The notes beneath the pieces are model-generated. The model did not search any database. It saw nothing but the letters and a program-made list of their open reading frames with translations, and was not told where the DNA came from. A stretch of DNA of 64,000 bases from Solimonas sp964507195 (GTDB taxonomy: Bacteria; Pseudomonadota; Gammaproteobacteria; Nevskiales; Nevskiaceae): contig CAZDPA010000001.1 of the NCBI GenBank assembly GCA_964507195.1, forward strand, positions 59,649 to 123,648, read 5' to 3'. Both the position numbers and the translations under genes were made by a program. Positions 8,698-16,007 of the stretch are shown here, one piece after another (position 1 is the first letter of the stretch; every line of letters begins with the position of its first letter).

Positions 8698-10032
8698 CTA
8701 CTCCGCCGCTGCCCCGCCTGCTGCTGCAGTGCCACCGCCACCTGCCGGAGCAATAAGTCCCTTCAGCCTCCCTTCGACGCCATCTCCCAGGAAGGCCCAG
8801 GAAACGGAGAAGAAGAAGGCGGCTTCATTTCTTGAGTCCATTGGATCGATGGATTCGCCGACCGGGATGACATCGCCGTCTTTGAGACCCCGTGGAAGAA
8901 CATCGACCTTCCCAATATTCCCGCCTAGTGTTACGAACAACTGGTTTTGCCAAATCAGCGATACGCCAATGAGGTAGTTCAGGTCGCTAGAGTTGTTGTT
9001 GTAGGCGAGTCCAAATGTTCCGCCGAACGCCGGAGACAGCGTACTGCTCCGATTGAAGTTCCATGCTGGATCGGTCACATGGAGCATTGCGCCCAATCCC
9101 AGCGCCCAGTCGTCGTCGGCGCCCGAATTGCGACGGACAAATTGTTCCGCGACAGCGCTACCGTCTGGAGCGGGTGTAGGGGACGTCCGCGTGCCCAACG
9201 TGTACTTATCGCTGACCAGCTTGGAAACTACGAATGCGCCGGCTGGGATGATGGACAATTCGGATGGAATCGGGGTGAATACGACAGTTGTATATGAACT
9301 TAATTCTGTCGCCTTGTCGTCCTTGAGGACTATCTTGATTGGTTCTTCGCGCTCGTAACGAGCAAGGGCGGCTTCAAGGGCATCTCGCGCCCTTGTGTAC
9401 TTGATGATCGAAGCGGTGCTGATCGTCGTATCGGCATTCGAATCTGCGGCCTCCATCGACGCCTTCTCGTCCAGGTACGGGCCGTATTCCTCTAGATTTT
9501 CAGGACTTGCGCCGAACGCAGCGATTGCGTCCACAAGGGCTTGCGGTTCGGCAACGTTCCGCTCGATCTGAACAGCGTATCCGGCAATCCCTTCGGAATG
9601 CACAATAATCTCCGACTCCAACTTGTCTCCACCGGCGGTTGGATCGCATTCGATGCCGCTCTCGATCAACGCGACCAACGCCGTCGTCTTCGTATTTAGG
9701 TCCGCGACTACTGCGTTGACCAATTCGTCAATGGATGCCGCTTCTGTGCTCGTGTCCTGTGTCGCTTGGTCAGTTCGTTTTGGGCGAACAGGTTTTGCTC
9801 CAATGACACTGAGCTTGAAATGACTAGCGCAAGTATTGATGACCTGAATCTTGAACTTGTCGTTCTTCTTCAGATCTAGCTGATTGCTTAGCGGGCTGCG
9901 ATTGGAATGATCAATTTGAGCAATTTGAATCACTGGCGCAGGAGTGTTGCTTGGTGAATCTTCCGCATGAACAACAAGCGGCACGAGAAAGCCCACAGCT
10001 AAGACCGCCTGCGAAACGCTAATGTGATTCAT
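8698..10032 (-). CDS. Exported envelope protein with a beta-rich C-terminus, cassette 1
   Basis: 444 residues from the ATG at 10032, chosen because it gives a clean signal peptide (V-L-A-V-G-F-L-V-P-L-V-V-H-A) and has a G-rich ribosome-binding stretch just upstream; the open frame extends further to 10134 without one. The middle is helical. The last ~150 residues alternate hydrophobic and polar residues with many glycines (for example L-G-L-G-A-M-L and F-V-T-L-G-G-N), as in small outer-membrane beta structures, but the very end is Gly/Ala-rich and lacks a terminal aromatic residue. No named family is recognised. It is the first gene of the cassette, which suggests a structural or anchoring role for the two peptidases. 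Confidence 0.65.
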   Translation of the reverse strand: MNHISVSQAVLAVGFLVPLVVHAEDSPSNTPAPVIQIAQIDHSNRSPLSNQLDLKKNDKFKIQVINTCASHFKLSVIGAKPVRPKRTDQATQDTSTEAASIDELVNAVVADLNTKTTALVALIESGIECDPTAGGDKLESEIIVHSEGIAGYAVQIERNVAEPQALVDAIAAFGASPENLEEYGPYLDEKASMEAADSNADTTISTASIIKYTRARDALEAALARYEREEPIKIVLKDDKATELSSYTTVVFTPIPSELSIIPAGAFVVSKLVSDKYTLGTRTSPTPAPDGSAVAEQFVRRNSGADDDWALGLGAMLHVTDPAWNFNRSSTLSPAFGGTFGLAYNNNSSDLNYLIGVSLIWQNQLFVTLGGNIGKVDVLPRGLKDGDVIPVGESIDPMDSRNEAAFFFSVSWAFLGDGVEGRLKGLIAPAGGGGTAAAGGAAAE

Positions 10033-10210
10033 GTGAATGCGCCCCCCAGCGCTAAAACAAGTACCGACTCCCCGAACAGCGTGCGCACCTTGCCCCAACA
10101 AATTTATCGTCGTCCCATTAGATGCAACTGTCAACTTACACAGGCGAGCGTGATACTCAAGCGCACTGCCAAACTAGAGCATTCGTCCAATATTGTAAGA
10201 AATCTCCCAA

Positions 10211-10223
10211 CCCTAAATAGGGG
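10211..10223. promoter_or_regulatory. Near-palindromic CCC-TAAATA-GGGG site
   Basis: The 13-base CCCTAAATAGGGG lies between the divergent envelope-protein gene (start 10032) and the YaaC-like gene (start 10582). A perfect 14-base version lies 173 bases away at 10384. Paired G/C blocks around an AT core are typical of dimeric regulator sites, but no regulator gene is adjacent. Confidence 0.4.
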
Positions 10224-10383
10224 ATGTAAAGCGCATAGCAGCCGTGACGTCACTCCGGAGTTGGATAGCACAGCGATTTAGACTCCGATCCGATTGGCAA
10301 GGAGTCCCGACTGCGCTAGCGCTTCTTGCAATGCAAAGCCTGACTTCATGGGAACGTAGTTCTTCCTAAACTGCGCATCTATT

Positions 10384-10397
10384 CCCCTATATAGGGG
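10384..10397. promoter_or_regulatory. Perfect 14-bp palindrome CCCC-TATATA-GGGG
   Basis: CCCCTATATAGGGG is fully self-complementary and lies in the same divergent intergenic region as the related site at 10211. A third G/C-flanked AT palindrome, CCCCATATGGGG, occurs at 42138 in the other divergent region near the second peptidase cassette. It is probably an operator; the binding protein is unknown. Confidence 0.45.
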
Positions 10398-10581
10398 GTG
10401 CAGGCCCAGGGAGGTCAGATGCGCAAGGAACCCAGCGATCAGCCTGCCTGCGCGAGATTTACACTCGGCGTGCGATAACGTTATTGCATGAATCCTTAAG
10501 AGCAAAGGAAGATCGATGCTGCTAACGCGTCTATGAGTGGCGGCATACTTCTGCCGCGGCGGTACAGCGTGGAGATAGCCT

Positions 10582-11748
10582 GTGGACTGGGTTGTAACTG
10601 ATGACATTTTGAAGGAAACCTGGAGCAGGCTTCTGGAGTTCGCGAATATTGATGTTGCAGTCAATGCAATTGCCAGTAGGCATGGACCAGCCAGCACTTC
10701 AGCTCTGCGACAAAACTACCAAAAGCAGGCCCAGCAGATTAGATCCTGTCTCTTGCAATCGCGGGAGTACTTTGAGGCAGCCTCGATCAGTTCGTTAATT
10801 ACGAGCCCAAACCACGCCTACTATGGCTTGGTGGCTCTAGCATCGAGCATCATGCTCATGAGAGGCGATGGAGGTAAATCGCTCGACATTGTTCGGCAGG
10901 ACAGATCGAACAGAAACCACGGGATGTCGTTCTCAACCAGTATTCGAAGAACATCGGCAATTTCTGATCTGAAAATATTGAAGGACAGCTTTATCGAAGT
11001 ACGTCCTTCTGGAAATCTGTCTATCTGGTATGAAGTGTTGCCAGAGAAAATTCTGAACTGCGGAAAGACGATGCGTGTCGGTGAAAAATCAACACACACC
11101 ACGTTCGGCGTGGTAGGAGTTACCCCTTCGTTACCATTCGCGAAACTCGTGGGGACGAAGAAAAGTGTGCTCGATCTAATGAAGTACTGCCCAGATTTGA
11201 ACGGCGAACTCCGGCGATACGGAGTTAGTCCGACTTGTTCGCGATTCAATCACGAAAAGTCTATATTCGTCAGAGACGGTAAGGTATTGGACAGCTGGTC
11301 TATCCACGGCGCAGGTTCGCCAAGTGCGCTCGAAGAACTGCTGAAGGCATTTAAGGTTTCTGCACGAAACATTGGCTCGATGTCTGTCAACATGGAAGAT
11401 GGAGACAATGGCGGAATTATCAGCTACGAATTCAAAAGAGAGGATTTCCCGATAGCGCTTAACTTTCCGAGCTCTAGAGTATCTCTAAGCTTAGAGAACA
11501 TCTGCTATGCGGATGAAATAGACACGCACGAGTTCGTGGACATGTATATGACCGCATTCGGACTAAGCATGCTAGCTCGGTATTTTCCTGATTTATGGGT
11601 ATCGTGCCTTGAGTCCAACTGTTTGTCTGCGAAGTTAATTGAGAAATTGTCCGCAGTCTTAGTGAAGAAGGCGCCTATGCTCGGCTTGTCTCTTCTTTCG
11701 GGGCGAGAATGCTTTATTAGCACTCACAGACAGCCATGGGCTCCATAG
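10582..11748 (+). CDS. YaaC-like protein
   Basis: 388 residues from a GTG start. The N-terminal third is helical and contains Y-Y-G-L-V-A-L-A-S-S and, about 40 residues on, R-N-H-G-M. This matches the layout of YaaC-type proteins, which are HEPN-like. The C-terminal part has M-L-A-R-Y-F-P-D-L-W, resembling the conserved R-Y-x-P-x-x-W of that family. No signal peptide or TM is seen, so it should be cytoplasmic. The function of YaaC proteins is not firmly established; relatives occur in defence-type islands. The last ~15 residues look unrelated to the family and the gene stops just before IS21-type debris, so a 3' truncation or replaced tail is possible. The base composition looks more AT-rich than in the flanking catabolic genes. 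It stands alone and is divergent from the protease locus. Confidence 0.55.
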   Translation: MDWVVTDDILKETWSRLLEFANIDVAVNAIASRHGPASTSALRQNYQKQAQQIRSCLLQSREYFEAASISSLITSPNHAYYGLVALASSIMLMRGDGGKSLDIVRQDRSNRNHGMSFSTSIRRTSAISDLKILKDSFIEVRPSGNLSIWYEVLPEKILNCGKTMRVGEKSTHTTFGVVGVTPSLPFAKLVGTKKSVLDLMKYCPDLNGELRRYGVSPTCSRFNHEKSIFVRDGKVLDSWSIHGAGSPSALEELLKAFKVSARNIGSMSVNMEDGDNGGIISYEFKREDFPIALNFPSSRVSLSLENICYADEIDTHEFVDMYMTAFGLSMLARYFPDLWVSCLESNCLSAKLIEKLSAVLVKKAPMLGLSLLSGRECFISTHRQPWAP

Positions 11749-12294
11749 AGTGCGATGTTCCACCACAGCGTGTGGAGGTTTTTGTCTGAGGACTGTGGGA
11801 GATCGGGCTTGCCCCTGTTGTCCCGGCGAACAACGCAGGCGCGCTGCCGGCAAGTTGTAGTGTCAGGCGACACGGGGATTTCGACTGCGATCCCGCGCGA
11901 TGCTGGCGGCGCATTGCGTGCCGGCCAACGACTCATGGGCCATCCGAAGGTGCCCGCGAGATCGATTTCGATTGAGGGATTTTTTAAAGCGATCCCGGAT
12001 TTTCAGACGCAGCGCAAGCCGCAGAAGTCATGAGGCATCTGTGACAATTCGTCAGGGATCTTTAAAGCAATTCCTCGGCTCAGTCACAGTTGACGAGATA
12101 CTTCCGAGGATGCTTAACTTCCTGACATGAAAGAATATTTTCAAGTTCAGGAAATGGTGGCCGGGGACGCCACCGAAATAGCCACCCAAGTAGCTGATAA
12201 AACGCGTCAATCAGCTGACGTTTTAGAGCATATACCGGCAGATCTACCGTTATGGGGCAAACTAGATTCAGCCTGCGCGAAATAGGCGTGGTCA
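11749..12294. other. Gene-free stretch, probably eroded mobile-element DNA
   Basis: No convincing gene. A TGTCAGGCGACACGG stretch near 11862 begins like an IS21-family terminus, and the stretch ends in the truncated transposase described at 12295. I take it as decayed insertion-sequence DNA, but the assignment of 11749-12100 is weak. Confidence 0.35.
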
Positions 12295-12556
12295 AGTACA
12301 ACCGAAGCCCCGTGCGCCGGTCCTTGGCCGGACGTCTTGCATCAGCCTCCAGCGCCTGGAGCAGCCAGTCTGCATGGGCATCGAGTTTGCGCGGCCCGGC
12401 GGGCCGCTCGTACTTCATCTCACTGCGTGCTGGCTCGTTGAGCCACTTCTTGACCGTGTTTCTCGTCAGACTGGTTCGCCGGGCAATCTCGCTGATCGAC
12501 AGGCCATCCCGGAACCGCATTCGCCGCACTTTTGCGTACATCGCCATGGTGTGCAC
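12295..12556 (-). pseudogene. istA: IS21-family transposase (IstA) N-terminal fragment
   Basis: The first ~87 codons match the N-terminus of IS21-type IstA transposases: a short lead (M-Y-A-K-V-R-R-M), then a helix-turn-helix with S-I-S-E-I-A-R-R-T-S-L-T-R-N-T-V-K-K-W-L, then the Pro/Arg-rich linker ending near R-T-G-L-R-L-Y. After about 12295 the frame stays open to 12080 but the sequence is no longer like IstA, and the catalytic DDE domain is missing. A full IstA has about 400-500 residues, and no IstB ATPase gene follows. This is a dead remnant. Confidence 0.75.
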
Positions 12557-12597
12557 CTCGTCTTCCTGCTGGGGCTGAAACCCGCAGGCTAGTGAAG

Positions 12598-12625
12598 AAC
12601 ATCCTGGTCAATTTTCAACGCGCGG
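12598..12625. mobile_element. Probable IS21-family terminal repeat remnant
   Basis: The CTGGTCAATTTTCAACGCGC stretch, just upstream of the truncated istA start, matches the internal terminal-repeat style of IS21 elements (GGTCAATTTTCAACGCGC is common there). Its position, about 50 bases before istA, fits the left end of such an element. No matching right end was identified. Confidence 0.5.
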
Positions 12626-12811
12626 CAGGCCAGGGCGCCCGAGATGACGGTCAGGTCTGCAATGCGGCGCCTTCTCAGTTCTCTCGCTCCACGACAATGC
12701 AACAAAGCGCCCAACATATTTGTCACTCTCGGCGCAAACATCTGGAGCCATTCTTTTCTGGTTGTGCGGGCTTTCCGCTCCTGACACGCGTTGTTGAAGT
12801 GTACTTGCGTA

Positions 12812-12833
12812 ATCTTATGCACGTGCATAAGAT
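12812..12833. promoter_or_regulatory. Perfect 22-bp operator palindrome before the esterase operon
   Basis: Half-site ATCTTATGCAC followed at once by its exact reverse complement, ending 59 bases before the carboxylesterase ATG. The size and symmetry suit a TetR-family dimer, and a TetR gene lies in the operon (18579-19253). A related 22-bp palindrome with half-site ATGTTATACAA lies at 22096-22117 before the divergent hydrolase and transporter genes. The shared core is AT-TTAT-CA. Confidence 0.7.
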
Positions 12834-12892
12834 ATGCAAATCAGCAGCCTGAAAAAGGCGCTACTGCATCAAAAGCAGGAGGAGATCAGTGC

Positions 12893-14506
12893 ATGAAGCA
12901 GCGGGCTGTTCATCTGATTTATGGACGTCACGGCGGATGCCTAAGGGCGGTCTTGCTCCTTTCTGCATTCGCCGCTATGGCCTGCACGCCGAAAATCGAA
13001 CCAGAGCCAGAGCCCGCCGCGACGGCAAGTTTGCGCACCACAGCCGGGGTGCTGCGGGGCGGTGTCTCGACAGAAAACATTGCCTCATTCCGCAACATTC
13101 CTTACGCGGCTCCGCCGATTGGCCCACTCCGCTGGAGAGCGCCGCAGCCCGCGTTGCAATGGAGCACTGAACGTGAAGCGAGACGCTTTGGCAACGATTG
13201 CCTTCAGAACCGCGAGGCTTGGGATCGCGCCAGCTCAGCCCAGCCGCTGAGTGAAGACTGCCTCTATTTAAATGTCTGGACGGCATGGCCACTGGCGCCG
13301 TCGGCACCGCGTCCGGTCATGGTCTGGATTCACGGCGGCGGTCTGGCCAGTGGCACTGGGAATTCGCCGCTGTCTTACGGACAACAACTGGCCGAGCGTG
13401 GGGTGGTGTTGGTGACCTTCAACTATCGCCTCGGCCGGTTTGGATTCTTTGCGCATCCAGCCTTACGTGACACATCGTTAGCGGAGCCAATCGGCAACTA
13501 CGGCTTGATGGATCAACTCGCTGTGTTGAAGTGGGTTAAGGCGAACATCAGTGCGTTTGGCGGGGATCCGGGCAACGTAACCGTATTCGGTGAGTCAGCG
13601 GGCGGGCTGTCGGTACTGCAGCTGATGCTCACGCCTTCGGCGCGCGGTCTGTTCCACAAGGCGATCGTCCAATCGGGAGGCGGGCGTCTGCCTATGGCAA
13701 GACTACGCGAGGACTTGCCCAGTAACCCCTCTGCTGAAACTCGTGGCCGCAAGTTCGCCGAATCGGTCGGTTTGAGAGACGCGACCGCGACGGCTCTGCG
13801 CGCGCTGCCGGCCGAAACGGTACTCGGCAAGATCAGTTTGATCGAGTGGGACAAGGCGCAATGGACAGGGCTTGCCGTCAACGGCATTGACGTTCAAAGC
13901 GAGGCGGTCGCAGGCTTCGTTGCTGGGCGGCAGATGAGAATTCCGCTGCTGATCGGAGCCAATGGGGCAGAGTTCAGCGGCCTACCGGGCTTCATCCTCA
14001 GCCGCATCAATCGCGATCTCGAACCGTTGCTGGGCGCGGGTGTTGAATCGGTGAGGCGCGCCTACAGCGATGAAGACGCCTTTGAGCGCAACTTGTCCAG
14101 CGATTTTGGCTTTGTCGAGCCTGCACGGACGATCGCAGCCGCAGCCTCCGCAGTCCAGCCAACCTACCTGTACCGCTTCAACTATGTAGCCGAATCTCGC
14201 CGCAAGGACTCGCGCGGTGCGGGACATGCGTCCGACGTCGCCTACATCTTCGGTCGTTTGCAAGCAACTGGTCACGAAATCGTCGAGGCGGACCGCGCGT
14301 TCTCGCGTCTTCTGAGCGACTACTGGACGACATTCGCGAAGACCGGGGTTCCAGCCGTTCCCGGGCGTTCCGCTTGGCAGCCCTACAGCAAGAGCAACGA
14401 TCAGCTATACGAGTTCGGGCTTCACGGCGAGACGACGATGAAGCCGGCCGCCGCGCCTTGGATTGATGCAATTACGCGCGTGATGGCGTCTGGCGATTCG
14501 CACTGA
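12893..14506 (+). CDS. Lipoprotein carboxylesterase, type B
   Basis: 537 residues from the ATG at 12893, chosen because an AGGAGGAG ribosome-binding site lies just upstream and a lipoprotein signal peptide follows (lipobox A-M-A-C before T-P-K). The open frame extends further upstream but has neither. The domain is an alpha/beta-hydrolase of the carboxylesterase/cholinesterase type: oxyanion motif H-G-G-G, nucleophile Ser235 in G-E-S-A-G-G, and the E-D-C-L-Y-L-N motif. It should cleave an ester outside the inner membrane, tethered by its lipid. It is the first gene of an operon with a CoA ligase 7 bases downstream, so the released acid is probably activated by that enzyme. An operator palindrome precedes it. 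Confidence 0.92.
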   Translation: MKQRAVHLIYGRHGGCLRAVLLLSAFAAMACTPKIEPEPEPAATASLRTTAGVLRGGVSTENIASFRNIPYAAPPIGPLRWRAPQPALQWSTEREARRFGNDCLQNREAWDRASSAQPLSEDCLYLNVWTAWPLAPSAPRPVMVWIHGGGLASGTGNSPLSYGQQLAERGVVLVTFNYRLGRFGFFAHPALRDTSLAEPIGNYGLMDQLAVLKWVKANISAFGGDPGNVTVFGESAGGLSVLQLMLTPSARGLFHKAIVQSGGGRLPMARLREDLPSNPSAETRGRKFAESVGLRDATATALRALPAETVLGKISLIEWDKAQWTGLAVNGIDVQSEAVAGFVAGRQMRIPLLIGANGAEFSGLPGFILSRINRDLEPLLGAGVESVRRAYSDEDAFERNLSSDFGFVEPARTIAAAASAVQPTYLYRFNYVAESRRKDSRGAGHASDVAYIFGRLQATGHEIVEADRAFSRLLSDYWTTFAKTGVPAVPGRSAWQPYSKSNDQLYEFGLHGETTMKPAAAPWIDAITRVMASGDSH

Positions 14507-14513
14507 GTTCGCG

Positions 14514-16007
14514 ATGACACTCGATCCCGCGGTATTCCGGACTTTGTCCGAGCTGGTTGCGACGCAGGCTGCCACGGCGCCCGAGCGTATCGCGGTGTCC
14601 GATACGGACCAGCGCCTGAACCATGCGGAAGTTCTGCGGCTTGCCGACGGGTTGGCGGCGCACTTGCAGTTGCGCGGTCTGCGTCAAGGGCAGGCAGTAG
14701 CATTGCTCGCCGATTGCTCAGTCGACGCGGTGATCGCCTTGCTAGCCATCACTCGCGCCGGGGGCGTCGTTGTTCCTTTGCCATTGCTGGCCCAAGCGGA
14801 CGCGCGCGCCGCCATGGTTGCTGACAGTGGCGCCGTCATCGTCTTGGCGGATACCGCATGGTTGGGCGAGATTCGGCATCCGACGCTCATCGACATCTCA
14901 CGCGCCTACGACGGTGCGCCACGTAAAGTCGACGTCGAGCCGGATGCGCCATTCGCGATCATTTACTCATCCGGCACGACAGGAACGCCGAAAGGCATCG
15001 TCCACACCCATGCGATGCGCTGGGGCGGCATCGTGGCCGGCCAGCACTTCGGTATAGGCGCGGGCGCAGCAATCCTCATTGCTACACCGCTCTACTCCAA
15101 CACCACTTGGATTACGCTGCTGCCAGCGTTGGCGCTGGGCGCCCATGTGGTTTTGCAGCGGCGCTTCAATACGCCTGAGTTTCTGGCGGTCAGCGCGACG
15201 AATCACATTACGCACTGCGTCCTCGTGCCGACTCAGTACGAACGTCTGCTCGCTGACCCGGCCTTCGACAGTGCCAGCCTTCAGAGTTACCGGCTGAAGC
15301 TCTGTACTGGCTCGCATTGCCCGGCTGAGCTGAAGAAAAAAGTGATGGACCGCTGGCCCGGTGAGTTCGTTGAGATATACGGGTTGACCGAAGGAGGCGG
15401 TGTCAGCCTGCTGTCGGCGCACGACCATCCCGATAAGTTACATACGGTTGGCAGGCCGCTGGCCGGGCACGAATTTCGGATCATTGACGAAGATGGCGTT
15501 GAGCTGCCGGTGGGTGCACGCGGCGAGCTGGTGAGCCGATCCCCCAGCGCAGCTGCCGATTACAACCGAGCGCCCGAGGCGACCAGGGAGTCCCGCTGGT
15601 CCGACACCAGTGGCCGGAGCTACCTGCGGACGGGTGATATAGGGCATTTCGACAACGATGGCTTCCTGAGCATCGTCGGTCGGCGCAAAGACATGATCAT
15701 CTCGGGTGGTTTCAACATCTATCCGCAGGACATCGAGCAGATTCTTTTGAGCCACCCCAAGGTGCTCGATGTAGCGGTCGTCGCAGCGCCGTCTTTACTG
15801 TGGGGTGAAACGCCGTATGCATTCGTCACGCTGAGCGACTTGTCAGCCGCGGCTCCGAGTCGTGAAAGCTTGCTCGCCTGGGCCAACGCGCAACTCGGCA
15901 GGAACCAGCGAATTACCGCGTTGGAGATTCTGGCAGACATGCCGCGCAACGCCATGGGAAAAATCCTGCAAAGCGAGCTGCGCGAGTTGGCCAAGGCGCC
16001 TCTCTGA
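14514..16007 (+). CDS. AMP-dependent acyl-CoA synthetase/ligase
   Basis: 497 residues, the usual length for the ANL superfamily (acyl- and aryl-CoA synthetases). The phosphate loop is seen as Y-S-S-G-T-T-G-T-P-K-G, then Y-G-L-T-E-G-G (A5 motif), then T-G-D-I-G-H and G-R-R-K-D-M-I-I-S-G-G-F-N-I-Y-P (A8 hinge). The C-terminal catalytic lysine is in M-G-K-I-L-Q. No carrier-protein or condensation domain follows, so it should make a CoA thioester rather than load a synthetase. The substrate is not read from sequence. The context is a secreted esterase upstream and a TonB receptor downstream, so it probably activates the acid freed by the esterase. Its stop overlaps the next start (TGATG), which indicates coupling. 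Confidence 0.93.
   Translation: MTLDPAVFRTLSELVATQAATAPERIAVSDTDQRLNHAEVLRLADGLAAHLQLRGLRQGQAVALLADCSVDAVIALLAITRAGGVVVPLPLLAQADARAAMVADSGAVIVLADTAWLGEIRHPTLIDISRAYDGAPRKVDVEPDAPFAIIYSSGTTGTPKGIVHTHAMRWGGIVAGQHFGIGAGAAILIATPLYSNTTWITLLPALALGAHVVLQRRFNTPEFLAVSATNHITHCVLVPTQYERLLADPAFDSASLQSYRLKLCTGSHCPAELKKKVMDRWPGEFVEIYGLTEGGGVSLLSAHDHPDKLHTVGRPLAGHEFRIIDEDGVELPVGARGELVSRSPSAAADYNRAPEATRESRWSDTSGRSYLRTGDIGHFDNDGFLSIVGRRKDMIISGGFNIYPQDIEQILLSHPKVLDVAVVAAPSLLWGETPYAFVTLSDLSAAAPSRESLLAWANAQLGRNQRITALEILADMPRNAMGKILQSELRELAKAPL

Noticed and set aside
10278..10697. 139-residue minus-strand open frame
   Set aside because: Overlaps the YaaC-like start and the palindrome region; the composition does not look protein-coding.
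12080..12556. Full 158-residue frame as an intact transposase
   Set aside because: Only the first ~87 codons resemble IstA and the catalytic domain is missing.
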